Numbered from the stretch's first letter, positions 33,313-41,442 are shown. The stretch is DNA of 49,159 bases from Oscillospiraceae bacterium (GCA_015065805.1 SVPN01000010.1:1-49159); one strand, 5' to 3'. Notes: generated from the letters alone by a model not told the origin. A program made the numbers and translations.

Positions 33313-34173
33313 ATGGCACAGATCATTGGTGTTCGATTCAAGAATGCGGGGAAGGTGTATTACTTTGATCCGCAGGATATGGTATTTGAAAAAGGCGATT
33401 ATGTGGTGGTGGAAACCTCGCGCGGACAGGAGTGCGGCGAGGTGGCGATCCCCAACCGCGAGATGGACGAGGCATCGCTTCATAAGCCGTTGAAAACGGT
33501 TGTGCGCAAGGCGGATGATGCGGATATCCGCCGTGCCGAGGAAAACGAAGAGAAAAAACAGCAGGCAATGAAAACCTGCCAGGAGCGCATCGACGCTCAC
33601 GGCCTGGATATGAAATTAGTGGATGTGGAATATGCGTTTGACAATTCCAAGATCCTGTTCTATTTCACCGCCGAGGGACGTGTGGATTTCCGCGAGCTTG
33701 TCAAGGATCTGGCATCTGTGTTCCGTATGCGCATCGAGCTTCGCCAGATCGGTGTGCGCGATGAGGCGAAAATGCTCGGCGGCATCGGCATTTGCGGCAG
33801 ACCGTTTTGCTGTGTGCAGTTTCTCAACGATTTTGAGCCCGTGTCCATCAAGATGGCAAAGGAACAGGGCTTGTCGCTCAACCCGACCAAAATCTCGGGC
33901 TCCTGCGGTCGTCTGATGTGCTGTCTGAAATACGAACAGGATGCGTATGAGCATCTCATCAAAACGACGCCGCGACAGGGTGCGCTTGTCTCCACCAAGG
34001 AGGGACGCGGCATTGTGCAGGAGGTCAATCTGCTCACGGGTATGCTCAAGATCCGCCTGGATAAAGCCCCTGATTCGCCGCCTGTTACGATGCACCGGGA
34101 TGATGTCAAGGTGGTGCGTCGCGGAAACAAACCCGCAGAGGCGCAAGCAAGTGAAGAGAGCGCGGAAGAATAA
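33313..34173 (+). CDS. ricT: RicT/YaaT, PSP1-domain protein
   Basis: RicT belongs to the RicA-RicF-RicT (YmcA-YlbF-YaaT) complex, which in Bacillus subtilis carries [4Fe-4S] clusters and directs RNase Y mRNA maturation and the phosphorelay. The 286-residue product has the PSP1 domain with VVVETSRGQECGEVAIPN near residues 32-49 and the cysteine motifs CGRPFCC and SCGRLMCCLKYEQDAYEH near 160-215. AAAGGAGGACTGACCG precedes ATG 33313. It directly follows holB, as in most Bacillota, and is followed by a ferredoxin gene with its own promoter. The acidic tail EAQASEESAEE is variable in the family. Confidence 0.92.
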   Translation: MAQIIGVRFKNAGKVYYFDPQDMVFEKGDYVVVETSRGQECGEVAIPNREMDEASLHKPLKTVVRKADDADIRRAEENEEKKQQAMKTCQERIDAHGLDMKLVDVEYAFDNSKILFYFTAEGRVDFRELVKDLASVFRMRIELRQIGVRDEAKMLGGIGICGRPFCCVQFLNDFEPVSIKMAKEQGLSLNPTKISGSCGRLMCCLKYEQDAYEHLIKTTPRQGALVSTKEGRGIVQEVNLLTGMLKIRLDKAPDSPPVTMHRDDVKVVRRGNKPAEAQASEESAEE

Positions 34174-34188
34174 TCCTGCAAAAAACAC

Positions 34189-34216
34189 TTGCAATTTCAG
34201 AAAGTTGTGATATGAT
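34189..34216 (+). promoter_or_regulatory. Promoter of the ferredoxin gene
   Basis: TTGCAA (34189-34194), a 16-bp spacer and TATGAT (34211-34216), or the same read as CTTGCA with 17 bp. It begins 15 bp after the ricT stop and serves the short ferredoxin gene independently. Confidence 0.65.
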
Positions 34217-34249
34217 TAAAGTAACGAATGGTAAGGAGGTGCTCTTGAC

Positions 34250-34420
34250 ATGGCATACAGAATCACTGATGATTGCATCGCTTGCGGTGCTTGCGCTGCC
34301 GGTTGCCCGGTTGACGCGATTTCGGAGGGTGACGGCAAGTATGTGATCGACGCGGAAACCTGCATCGATTGCGGCGCTTGCGCAGGTGATTGCCCTGTGG
34401 ACGCTCCGGTTGCTGAATAA
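34250..34420 (+). CDS. 2[4Fe-4S] ferredoxin
   Basis: A 56-residue clostridial-type ferredoxin with two CxxCxxCxxxCP motifs: CIACGACAAGCP (Cys9, 12, 15 and 19) and CIDCGACAGDCP. It is a soluble low-potential electron carrier and the natural acceptor for pyruvate:ferredoxin oxidoreductase, encoded 6.4 kb away. The length is exactly that of classical Clostridium ferredoxins, and the protein is acidic. AAGGAGGT (34233-34240) lies 9 nt before ATG 34250. It has its own promoter and a strong terminator, so it forms a single-gene unit, as expected for an abundant carrier. Confidence 0.95.
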   Translation: MAYRITDDCIACGACAAGCPVDAISEGDGKYVIDAETCIDCGACAGDCPVDAPVAE

Positions 34421-34437
34421 GAAATCGGTATGAATGA

Positions 34438-34471
34438 AAAAGACCGCTTGACGTTTGTCAAGCGGTCTTTT
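34438..34471. terminator. Bidirectional terminator after ferredoxin
   Basis: AAAAGACCGCTTGAC (34438-34452) pairs with GTCAAGCGGTCTTTT (34457-34471), a perfect 15-bp stem with loop GTTT. It lies between convergent genes and is 3 bp from the stop of the minus-strand gene, so it serves both. Confidence 0.92.
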
Positions 34472-34474
34472 GAT

Positions 34475-35260
34475 TTATTCGTTTCCGGTCAGCGGCGTGA
34501 ACCCGCCGTCTAAGGGGTCACCGCTGTCGTTGTCCGAGGGGGTGTCTTTCGGAAGAAAGATCAGGTCGTCCGCGCTCAGCGGTGCATCCTCCGGCTCTGC
34601 GGCATCCTGCGGCAAAAACACCATATCCTGCGAGGGTTGTTTTGCTTCAAGCAACGCCTCTTCGATTTCGGCGCTGTCCAGCGGGAGTGTGGCGAAGGAC
34701 GGCAGAGAATCCATATCCAGCCGTTCAAGGTCTCCGGTGATATCCGTTGAATCGTCCAAAGACGGCGTCGGCTCTTCGGGAAGCGCTGACGGCTGTACAG
34801 GAGGCTCTTCGTCCGCCTCTTGAGCGGGCTGCTCCGCCTCTTGAACGGCGACCTCTTCAGGAGGAACGGATCTGGTCAGAATGGCAAGGATCGTTTCGGC
34901 GTCGGGGGTATCGTGGCTGTTGAGATATTCAAACAGATGATCAAACGTGGAATGATCGGAAGTCGCGGGCGTTGCCGTTTGCGCGGCAGATGTGACCTCG
35001 GTTGTCGGTTCCTGAGCGGTTGCAACCGCCGTCGGCGGATCGTCCAGCGAAAAGGCGGATGCGTCAAATGCTTCGGGAAGAGGACGGCGCTTCGGCGTAC
35101 GGCGCAAGGGGTCGTACACATAGCGGCGGCAATGATGCGTCAGCGGCAGGGCACCGCCTCGGACACAAAGCACCGTGTCACCGCTTGCCGAGAGCTTTCC
35201 GTGTGCACACGTGCCGCAACAGGGCTCTTTTCGGTTGCCGAACAGTTTTTTCTTCGCCAT
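34475..35260 (-). CDS. Cys-motif protein with long acidic tail, unrecognised
   Basis: This 261-residue protein has two parts. The first 55 residues are basic and carry a compact cysteine pattern: PCCGTCAHGK, then VLCVRGG, then HHCRRYVYDPLRRTPKR, which looks like a small zinc ribbon. The remaining 200 residues are acidic and rich in Pro, Ala and Glu with little predicted structure, including repeated short acidic motifs such as DMVFLPQDAAEP and DLIFLPKDTPSD. I recall similar C-x-x-C...YDPL-R-P heads in uncharacterised clostridial proteins, but cannot name the family. ATG 35260 follows AAAGGCGG; the open frame runs further upstream through the intergenic region without support. It lies downstream of rubrerythrin and a tiny acidic gene. 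Confidence 0.72.
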   Translation of the reverse strand: MAKKKLFGNRKEPCCGTCAHGKLSASGDTVLCVRGGALPLTHHCRRYVYDPLRRTPKRRPLPEAFDASAFSLDDPPTAVATAQEPTTEVTSAAQTATPATSDHSTFDHLFEYLNSHDTPDAETILAILTRSVPPEEVAVQEAEQPAQEADEEPPVQPSALPEEPTPSLDDSTDITGDLERLDMDSLPSFATLPLDSAEIEEALLEAKQPSQDMVFLPQDAAEPEDAPLSADDLIFLPKDTPSDNDSGDPLDGGFTPLTGNE

Positions 35261-35303
35261 CGGATATCGCCGCCTTTCCGAACAGTGGAATCCTCTGTTT
35301 TTC

Positions 35304-35312
35304 AGTATAGCA
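35304..35312 (-). promoter_or_regulatory. Extended -10 promoter of the Cys-motif gene
   Basis: On the minus strand TGC directly precedes TATACT (35304-35309), an extended -10 element. No good -35 lies at 17 bp. It would start transcription about 40 bp before ATG 35260 and so separate this gene from the rubrerythrin pair. Confidence 0.5.
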
Positions 35313-35339
35313 CAGGCAACGACAAAAATCCAGTCTTTT

Positions 35340-35504
35340 TTACAAATCGTCCGCATCCTGTTCCGGCGCTTCGCCGTCGGCATCGGTGCCGGTGTAGCTG
35401 CCGAGAATATCCGACAGATCGCGGCGGCTTTGCGTGCGCAGAACATTGGCATCGTCCATCGCTTTGGCGGTGGGTGTCGGAACCGTTTTTTTCTTTTGTT
35501 CCAC
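35340..35504 (-). CDS. 54-residue acidic protein, unrecognised
   Basis: A short gene encodes a protein beginning MEQKKKTVPTPTAK, continuing SRRDLSDILGSYTGT, and ending EQDADDL. The N terminus is basic and the C terminus strongly acidic. The GTG start (35504) lies 8 nt after a perfect AGGAGG (35513-35518), and that site overlaps the stop codon of rubrerythrin (35518-35520), so its translation is coupled. From memory, small clostridial proteins with GSYTG and a DADDL end exist, but I cannot name a family. Strong ribosome binding site, position in an operon and protein-like composition support it as real. No function can be given. Confidence 0.68.
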   Translation of the reverse strand: MEQKKKTVPTPTAKAMDDANVLRTQSRRDLSDILGSYTGTDADGEAPEQDADDL

Positions 35505-35517
35505 GGCAGATTCCTCC

Positions 35518-36057
35518 TTAATAATCGGCGATGTGCAGTTTGAAATAGGCGCGCGGCTTTTTGCAGACAGGACAGACGGCGGGCGGGGTTTCGCCCGTGT
35601 GCAGGTGACCGCAGTTCATACAGATCCACACGGTCTGCGCGCTTCGCTTGAACACCGCACCGCTCTCGATGTTGTCGAGCAGGGTGCGGTAGCGGGTTTC
35701 GTGTGCACTTTCAATTTTGCCGACCAGCTCAAAGGCGGCGGCAATGGCGTCAAAGCCCTCTTCACGGGCGGTTTTTGCGAATTCCGCATACATCTGTGTC
35801 CATTCGTAATGCTCGCCGCCTGCGGCATCCTCTAAGTTGCGCGTGGTGGTGGGAAGATCGCCGCCGTGCAGGGCTTTGAGCCATAATTCCGCGTGTTCCT
35901 TTTCGTTTTGCGCCGTTTCGCGGAAGATATCGGCGATTTGTTCATAGCCTTCCTCGTGTGCCTTGGCGGCGTAGAATGCGTATTTGTTGCGCGCCTGGCT
36001 TTCTCCTGCGAATGCCGCCATCAGATTGGCTTGCGTACGACTGCCTTGGAAATCCAT
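35518..36057 (-). CDS. Rubrerythrin
   Basis: Rubrerythrin is a non-haem iron peroxidase that detoxifies hydrogen peroxide in anaerobes, using electrons from rubredoxin or NADH-linked reductases. The 179-residue product has the ferritin-like four-helix domain with the di-iron Glu/His ligands in [21 protein letters not shown], and HETRYRTLL. The C-terminal rubredoxin-like domain has CMNCG and CPVCKKP, giving four Cys for one iron. This is the classical two-domain form. GGAGG precedes ATG 36057. The upstream region shows no clear PerR box that I can identify. It is the first gene of a small unit with the 54-residue protein. Confidence 0.94.
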   Translation of the reverse strand: MDFQGSRTQANLMAAFAGESQARNKYAFYAAKAHEEGYEQIADIFRETAQNEKEHAELWLKALHGGDLPTTTRNLEDAAGGEHYEWTQMYAEFAKTAREEGFDAIAAAFELVGKIESAHETRYRTLLDNIESGAVFKRSAQTVWICMNCGHLHTGETPPAVCPVCKKPRAYFKLHIADY

Positions 36058-36132
36058 ACGTGTATCCTCCTTTATTGATGTGATAGGAGTGTGTGCCGGA
36101 TGCACAGGGTTTATACAAACCTGCGGCAACAA

Positions 36133-36213
36133 TGCAGGGGCGGCTATCAGCCGCCCGTTTTGGTTATGTACAAATCTTGGCGGGCGGCTGATAGCCGCCC
36201 CTACTGTACTGCA
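36133..36213. repeat. Palindromic intergenic repeat pair
   Basis: Two copies of a 20-bp near-palindrome, GGGCGGCTATCAGCCGCC-type, face each other as an inverted repeat: 36133-36157 and 36181-36205, separated by 23 bp. The left copy is preceded by TGCA and the right one is followed after a few bases by TGCA, so the whole element may be about 80 bp. It lies in the 291-bp gap between the divergent rubrerythrin and proS genes. It looks like a mobile or REP-like intergenic repeat; copy number in the genome cannot be seen from here. Confidence 0.7.
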
Positions 36214-36265
36214 TTGGGGTTAGCGCGATGATACCGAAAAATCTTGCAAAACTTTCAAAATGCGG

Positions 36266-36294
36266 TTGAAATATCCGCGGCTTTTCGCTATAAT
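36266..36294 (+). promoter_or_regulatory. Promoter of proS
   Basis: TTGAAA (36266-36271), a 17-bp spacer and TATAAT (36289-36294). Transcription should start near 36301, leaving a leader of about 48 nt, too short for a T-box. Confidence 0.75.
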
Positions 36295-36348
36295 AGATAT
36301 AATTGCCTGTATAATAAGGTAAATTTGTTCCGAAAGGACTGTATGAAT

Positions 36349-37785
36349 ATGGCAGATAAGAAAAAAATGGTGGAAGCCATCACCGCAATGGACGAGGACT
36401 TCACCAAATGGTATACCGATGTGGTCAAAAAGGCAGAGCTTGCCGACTACTCGGGCGTGCGCGGTTGTATGATCGTGCGTCCCTACGGCACGGCGCTGTG
36501 GGAGAACATCCGTGACGATTTAGACCGTCGCTTCAAGGCACTCGGTCACGAGAATATTATGATGCCGCTGTTCATCCCCGAAAGCCTGCTCCAGCGTGAG
36601 AAGGATCACGTGGAAGGCTTTGCACCCGAGGTGGCGTGGGTCACCCACGGCGGCGAGGAGAAGCTCGCCGAGCGTCTGTGTGTGCGCCCGACAAGTGAGA
36701 CGGTGTTCTGTGAGCACTACGCAAACATCATCCATTCTTACCGCGACCTCCCCAAGCTCTACAACCAGTGGTGCTCGGTGGTGCGTTGGGAAAAGACCAC
36801 CCGTCCGTTCCTGCGCACGATGGAGTTCTATTGGCAGGAGGGTCACACGATGCACGAAACCGCCGAGGAAGCCTGGGCGGAGACCGAGCAGATGCTCAAC
36901 GTGTACGCCGACTTCTGCGAGCAGTCGCTTGCCATTCCCGTTGTCAAAGGCCGCAAGACCGATAAGGAAAAGTTTGCGGGTGCGGAAGCCACCTACACCA
37001 TCGAAGCGATGATGCACGACGGTAAAGCCCTGCAGAGCGGTACCAGCCATTATTTCGGCGACGGTTTTGCCCGCGCATTCGATATTCAGTTTACGGGCCG
37101 TGACAACACCCTGCAGTACCCGCATCAGACCTCGTGGGGTATGTCCACGCGCATCATCGGTGCGATCATTATGACCCACGGTGATGACAACGGTCTTGTG
37201 CTCCCGCCGCGTGTGGCACCGACGCAGGTTGTGATCGTGCCGATCGCGATGCATAAGGAAGGCGTGCTGGAGAAGGCCAATGAGCTCAAGGAGCGTCTGC
37301 AAGGCGTGGTCCGCGTGAAGTTAGATGCGTCGGATAATTCGCCCGGCTGGAAGTTTGCCGAGTACGAGATGAAGGGTGTGCCGCTCCGTCTGGAGATCGG
37401 CCCGAAGGATATCGAGAACGAGCAGTGTGTTGTTGTTCGCCGTGACACCCGCGAGAAGATCGTGGTGAAGCTTGCCGACCTCGAAACCGAGCTGCCCAAG
37501 CTGCTGGATGCGGTGCACGACGGTTTGTATCAGAGAGCGCTTGCCCGCCGCGAGAGTATGACCTACGACGCACACAGCTTCGAAGAGATTCAGGAAATTG
37601 CCGACACCAAGCCCGGCCTGATCCGTGCGATGTGGTGCGGCGAGCTCGAATGCGAGATGAAGCTCAAGGACGAAGTGGGCATCACCAGCCGTTGTATGCC
37701 GTTTGAGCAGGAAGAGATCGCGGATACCTGCGTTTGCTGCGGCAAGAAAGCAAAGAAGCTCGTCTATTGGGGCAAAGCATATTAA
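36349..37785 (+). CDS. proS: Prolyl-tRNA synthetase, type 3 (short form)
   Basis: This class II synthetase charges tRNA-Pro. The 478-residue product is the eukaryote/archaeon-like short form, lacking the large INS editing domain of the typical bacterial enzyme. Motif 2 is in [24 protein letters not shown] sequence near residue 140-160, motif 3 is in the glycine-rich [13 protein letters not shown] region, and the anticodon-binding domain follows. The C-terminal zinc-binding domain has [18 protein letters not shown], with the conserved terminal Tyr. Two ATGs compete: 36343 is only 4 nt after GAAAGGA and 36349 is 10 nt after it, so I prefer 36349. The gene leads a plus-strand run including two cyclophilins. 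Confidence 0.95.
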   Translation: MADKKKMVEAITAMDEDFTKWYTDVVKKAELADYSGVRGCMIVRPYGTALWENIRDDLDRRFKALGHENIMMPLFIPESLLQREKDHVEGFAPEVAWVTHGGEEKLAERLCVRPTSETVFCEHYANIIHSYRDLPKLYNQWCSVVRWEKTTRPFLRTMEFYWQEGHTMHETAEEAWAETEQMLNVYADFCEQSLAIPVVKGRKTDKEKFAGAEATYTIEAMMHDGKALQSGTSHYFGDGFARAFDIQFTGRDNTLQYPHQTSWGMSTRIIGAIIMTHGDDNGLVLPPRVAPTQVVIVPIAMHKEGVLEKANELKERLQGVVRVKLDASDNSPGWKFAEYEMKGVPLRLEIGPKDIENEQCVVVRRDTREKIVVKLADLETELPKLLDAVHDGLYQRALARRESMTYDAHSFEEIQEIADTKPGLIRAMWCGELECEMKLKDEVGITSRCMPFEQEEIADTCVCCGKKAKKLVYWGKAY

Positions 37786-37808
37786 TTCGGATTTCGGAGG
37801 ATTTCATT

Positions 37809-38405
37809 ATGAGTCAGTTAGCAATGCCCGTAAAGGGCGATGTTCTTGTTACGATCCACACGACGATGGGGGACATCAAGATCAAGCTGTTCCCCGATAA
37901 GGCTCCCAAAACGTGTGAGAATTTCACCACGCTGGCACGTGAGGGCTATTATGAAGGTATTGTGTTTCACCGCGTTATCAATGATTTTATGATTCAGGGC
38001 GGTGATCCGACCGCCACGGGTTGCGGCGGCCAGAGCATCTGGGGTCATTCGTTTGAGGATGAGTTCGATATGGAGCTTCGCAATTACCGCGGCGCGCTGT
38101 CGATGGCAAACGCCGGTCCCAACACGAACGGCAGTCAGTTTTTCATCGTGCAGGCAAAGCAGGTGCCCATGCGTCTTATCGGTCAGATGAAGCAGCTTGC
38201 CGATCGCGGTTTCCCGGAAGAGGTGACGGAAAACTATTCGCAGGTCGGCGGTACTCCGACACTGGATTTCTGCCACACGGTGTTCGGTCAGGTGTATGAC
38301 GGTATGGATGTTGTGGATGCGATCGCGGCTGTGGATACCGACGAAAATGATAAGCCCTTAGAACCCGTGATCATCAAAAAGATCGATGTGGCGATGGCGG
38401 AATGA
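37809..38405 (+). CDS. Cyclophilin-type peptidyl-prolyl isomerase, cytoplasmic
   Basis: This 198-residue protein catalyses cis-trans isomerisation of Xaa-Pro bonds. The cyclophilin core is clear: [36 protein letters not shown] with the catalytic Arg, [19 protein letters not shown] and [16 protein letters not shown]. It has no signal peptide, so it acts in the cytoplasm. Compared with minimal cyclophilins it carries an insertion of about 40 residues ([18 protein letters not shown] onwards). CGGAGG precedes ATG 37809, 23 bp after proS. The next gene is an exported paralogue with an insertion at the same place. Confidence 0.93.
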   Translation: MSQLAMPVKGDVLVTIHTTMGDIKIKLFPDKAPKTCENFTTLAREGYYEGIVFHRVINDFMIQGGDPTATGCGGQSIWGHSFEDEFDMELRNYRGALSMANAGPNTNGSQFFIVQAKQVPMRLIGQMKQLADRGFPEEVTENYSQVGGTPTLDFCHTVFGQVYDGMDVVDAIAAVDTDENDKPLEPVIIKKIDVAMAE

Positions 38406-38416
38406 GGTTGAGAAAT

Positions 38417-39247
38417 ATGAAACGTATAACAGCGCTGTTGCTCGCCTTCGTGATGCTGTTTTCGCTCACGGCGTGCAGTGAAAGCGGCAAAAGCAGTGAG
38501 CCGAGCAATTTCGGCTTTCAGATGGAAGCACCCGCAGAAGGTGAAGAAATTGCCGTGATGCATACCAATATGGGCGATATTTACATTCGTCTGTTCCCCG
38601 AGCATGCTCCCAAAACGGTCGAGAATTTCAAAACTCTTGCGAAGGACGGCTATTACAACGGCATCATTTTCCACCGCGTTATCAAGGATTTTATGATCCA
38701 GGGCGGTGATCCGACCGGTACGGGTATGGGCGGCGAAAGCTGCTGGGGTGAGGATTTCGGTGATGAGTTCCATCCCGACCTTGGCAACCTTTACGGCTCG
38801 CTTGCGATGGCGAATGCCGGCCCCGATACGAACGGCAGTCAGTTCTTTATCAATCAGGCGAATGCCCTGACCGCCAATTCCCTTGCCACGATCAAGAATA
38901 TTTACGGCAACCACAAGAACGATCCGCAATTCGCGCCTTACAAAACGCTTGAGGATCTGATCGCCGGCAAATACGGCTTGAAAAAAGCCATGTTGACCGA
39001 AGATGTGATGAAGCTGTATGAGCGCGTGGGCGGCAATATGTTCCTGGACGGTCCCCTGCGCAAGGACGGCGCGGGTCACACCGTGTTCGGCCACGTGTTC
39101 AACGGTATGCAGGTGGTGGAGGCGATCGCCGCTGTGGAAGTCGGAGAAGGGGATAAGCCTGTTTCCGAGGTGAGTATCGAATCAATTGAGTTCAAGCCCT
39201 ATACGGCGGATATGCTGACGGCAGATCCGACGGTTGTTACAAAATAA
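38417..39247 (+). CDS. Cyclophilin-type peptidyl-prolyl isomerase lipoprotein
   Basis: The 276-residue protein has a lipoprotein signal with lipobox LTAC (Cys20), so it folds proteins at the outer face of the membrane. The core matches its neighbour: [55 protein letters not shown] and [15 protein letters not shown]. An insertion of about 80 residues, helical and charged, lies between the SQFFI and HTVFG blocks. I chose ATG 38417, 8 nt after GAGGT; an ATG at 38402 overlaps the previous stop and is possible. The tandem pair looks like a duplication followed by export of one copy. Confidence 0.92.
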   Translation: MKRITALLLAFVMLFSLTACSESGKSSEPSNFGFQMEAPAEGEEIAVMHTNMGDIYIRLFPEHAPKTVENFKTLAKDGYYNGIIFHRVIKDFMIQGGDPTGTGMGGESCWGEDFGDEFHPDLGNLYGSLAMANAGPDTNGSQFFINQANALTANSLATIKNIYGNHKNDPQFAPYKTLEDLIAGKYGLKKAMLTEDVMKLYERVGGNMFLDGPLRKDGAGHTVFGHVFNGMQVVEAIAAVEVGEGDKPVSEVSIESIEFKPYTADMLTADPTVVTK

Positions 39248-39266
39248 GTCCGAAGGTGGTGTTTGT

Positions 39267-40895
39267 ATGATGATCCGCGTGTTGCAGGTGGTGCTGGTTC
39301 TGGTCTGCCTGATCGGTGCGGCGTTGCAGACGGTGCATTATGCGCACGTTTTACAGTTACACGCGTATCGGTATGAACGCTACCGCAAATGGATGCTTGC
39401 CGACGACAAGCGCACGCTGCCGAGCGGTCGCTTGCTGTTCGGCGGTTTACCGCTTGCCGCTATGATGATGTTCGGCTTTCAGGGAACGGCGGCGTACATC
39501 GCGTTGACGGTTGCCGTTGTATGCAATGGTATTGCCGCTGTTGCGGAGCGTCCCAAGCCCTCCAAGAAGCCGCTTGTGTATACGCCGCGCATCAAGCGGA
39601 TGCTGCTGACGGTTGCCGCGATCTATGCGGTGCTGTTGGGAATAGCGGTGGCGTTTCCGCCGTTGTTCAATCTGCTTCGCGGTGCGTTACCGATCAAGGC
39701 GGGTATCCTGACCTTCACGCAGATGCTGTCGGGTGTTCTGTTGCTTGGGGTTCTGATGCCTGTGTTCTTTGTACCGTTTGCGAACCGACTGAATGCACCG
39801 ATTGAAAAACGTATTGCCGATGGGTTCACAAAGGATGCCAAGCGTATTCTGTCCGAGCGAACCGATCTGACGGTGATCGGCATTACGGGAAGCTACGGTA
39901 AAACCAGCGTCAAGCATTATCTGACCGCGTTGCTGTCGGTCAAATACAATGTGCTGATGACCCCGGAAAGCTACAATACGCCTATGGGGATCGTACGCAC
40001 CGTCCGCGAACAGCTGCAGCCGTCTCACGAGATCTTTGTGTGTGAGATGGGTGCGCGTAACCGCGGTGATATCCGTGAGATCTGTGAGATCGTGCATCCA
40101 CACCACGGCGTGATCACGGCTGTCGGTGAACAGCATCTGGAAACCTTCTCAACAATGGAGGCGGTGACCGATACCAAATTTGAGCTGATCGATGCCTTGC
40201 CCGAAAACGGCATCGCCTTTTTGAATGTGGATAACGAACACATCGCTTCACGGGATGTGCGCGGTGTGAAGGTGATCACCTACGGCACCTACGACGGCGC
40301 GGTGTACACCGCGACCGATGTGGTGGCGGATATCAACGGCAGTCGGTTTACGGTCACGGCACCGGACGGCGATTCCTGCGAGTATACCACGCGTCTGCTC
40401 GGCCTTCACAGCATTCAGAATCTCGTCGGCTGTATTGCCGTTGCCAATCAGCTGGGCATTACGTTACGGGAATTGCGTTCACCTGTAAAGCATATGAAGC
40501 CCGTGCCGCATCGTTTGCAGCTGCTTCCCGACGGGTACATTGACGATTCCTACAATTCCAATCCCGTCGGATTCCGTGCGGCATTGGATCTTCTCGGAAT
40601 GATGAAGGATACCCGTCGCGTGCTGGTGACTCCCGGCTTGTTGGAGCTCGGCGAGAAACAGGATCTCCTGAACAAGGATCTCGGTATTTATGCCGCATCC
40701 CGCTGTGATTGGGTCGTGCTCGTCGGAGAGCGACAGACCGAGTCCTTCAAAAACGGCTTGCTGTCTCAGGACTTTGATGCGGAGCACATTTTTGTGGCGA
40801 TGGATCTCCACCAGGCATTGAGCTTTGTCCGATCCTTACCGGAGACAGAAAAGCAGATCGTGCTTTTGGAAAACGATCCTCCCGATACATTTTAA
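39267..40895 (+). CDS. MurF-like Mur ligase with N-terminal membrane domain
   Basis: MurF adds D-Ala-D-Ala to UDP-MurNAc-tripeptide using ATP. The last 350 residues of this 542-residue protein carry the Mur ligase pattern: GITGSYGKTSVKH (P-loop, about 205-217), the EMGARNRGDI segment, a VGEQHLETF region, NVDNEH, then DDSYNSNPVGFRAAL and LLELGE of the C-terminal domain. Unusually, the first 180 residues hold about five hydrophobic helices (near 3-23, 57-90, 110-132, 146-172), which would anchor the enzyme in the membrane. It lacks an obvious N-terminal MurF uridine-binding domain, so it could instead ligate another substrate; for that reason I give no symbol. AAGGTGG precedes ATG 39267. Confidence 0.82.
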   Translation: MMIRVLQVVLVLVCLIGAALQTVHYAHVLQLHAYRYERYRKWMLADDKRTLPSGRLLFGGLPLAAMMMFGFQGTAAYIALTVAVVCNGIAAVAERPKPSKKPLVYTPRIKRMLLTVAAIYAVLLGIAVAFPPLFNLLRGALPIKAGILTFTQMLSGVLLLGVLMPVFFVPFANRLNAPIEKRIADGFTKDAKRILSERTDLTVIGITGSYGKTSVKHYLTALLSVKYNVLMTPESYNTPMGIVRTVREQLQPSHEIFVCEMGARNRGDIREICEIVHPHHGVITAVGEQHLETFSTMEAVTDTKFELIDALPENGIAFLNVDNEHIASRDVRGVKVITYGTYDGAVYTATDVVADINGSRFTVTAPDGDSCEYTTRLLGLHSIQNLVGCIAVANQLGITLRELRSPVKHMKPVPHRLQLLPDGYIDDSYNSNPVGFRAALDLLGMMKDTRRVLVTPGLLELGEKQDLLNKDLGIYAASRCDWVVLVGERQTESFKNGLLSQDFDAEHIFVAMDLHQALSFVRSLPETEKQIVLLENDPPDTF

Positions 40896-40896
40896 A

Positions 40897-40947
40897 AAAA
40901 AGATACACCAGGTTGTTGACAAATCAACAAAAATGGTGTATCTTTTT
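40897..40947 (+). terminator. Terminator of the mur ligase gene, enclosing an operator
   Basis: AAAAAGATACACCA (40897-40910) pairs perfectly with TGGTGTATCTTTTT (40934-40947), followed by CTT. The 23-nt loop holds the 18-bp palindrome and -35 element of the marR promoter, and the right arm supplies its -10. Terminator and promoter therefore occupy the same 50 bp. Confidence 0.82.
40913..40944 (+). promoter_or_regulatory. marR promoter with palindromic operator
   Basis: TTGACA (40916-40921), a 17-bp spacer and TATCTT (40939-40944). The palindrome TTGTTGACAAATCAACAA (40913-40930; 7-bp arms, 4-bp centre) covers the whole -35. Palindromes of this size are typical MarR-family sites, and the next gene encodes a MarR protein, so autorepression is the simple reading. 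Confidence 0.72.
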
Positions 40948-40986
40948 CTTATACCGATTGAGTATTGTGAAAGGACGGCGAATGCA

Positions 40987-41424
40987 ATGTTGCAACGGTT
41001 TGAATCGTTTGTGAGCGGGATCACGGTGTGCTACAAATATATCCAGCGTATCAAGGCGATGGAAATGACGGAGCTTGGTCTGAAGGGGACACACGTTATG
41101 TGTCTGTTCTTTTTGTACCGACACGAGGACGGACTTACGGCAACGGAGCTTTGCCGAATGTGTACGGAGGATAAAGCGGCGATCTCGCGTACGCTGAGCA
41201 CGTTACGCGAAAAGGGATGCATCCAAAGTGAGGGCAATGCCTACCGTGCAAAATGGACACTTACCGAGCAGGGACGGGCAGTGACCGACCGTGTGTGCAA
41301 GCTGGTGGATCAGTGGGTCGGTTCCGGCGGTGAGGGCCTGACGGAAGATGACCGCGAAGTGTTTTATAAAGTGCTTGAGCATATTTCCGCCAATTTGCGC
41401 AAAAGCTATGAAGGCTTGGAATGA
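40987..41424 (+). CDS. MarR-family transcriptional regulator
   Basis: This 145-residue protein has the winged-helix layout of MarR dimers. The recognition region is TATELCRMCTEDKAAISRTLSTLREKG near residues 50-76, followed by a wing RAKWTLTEQG and a C-terminal dimerisation helix LTEDDREVFYKVLEHISANL. ATG 40987 is 11 nt after AAAGGA. A palindromic operator sits over its own -35, and degV follows 18 bp later on the same strand, so it likely controls itself and degV. FabT, a MarR protein that represses fatty acid synthesis genes, is a tempting comparison because DegV proteins bind fatty acids. That link is inference; the ligand is unknown. Confidence 0.88.
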   Translation: MLQRFESFVSGITVCYKYIQRIKAMEMTELGLKGTHVMCLFFLYRHEDGLTATELCRMCTEDKAAISRTLSTLREKGCIQSEGNAYRAKWTLTEQGRAVTDRVCKLVDQWVGSGGEGLTEDDREVFYKVLEHISANLRKSYEGLE

Positions 41425-41442
41425 GAATGGGAGGCGGACAAA

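Noticed and set aside
36295..36348. T-box or other riboswitch before proS
   Set aside because: The leader is only about 48 nt from the predicted start and shows no T-box sequence or antiterminator pairing.
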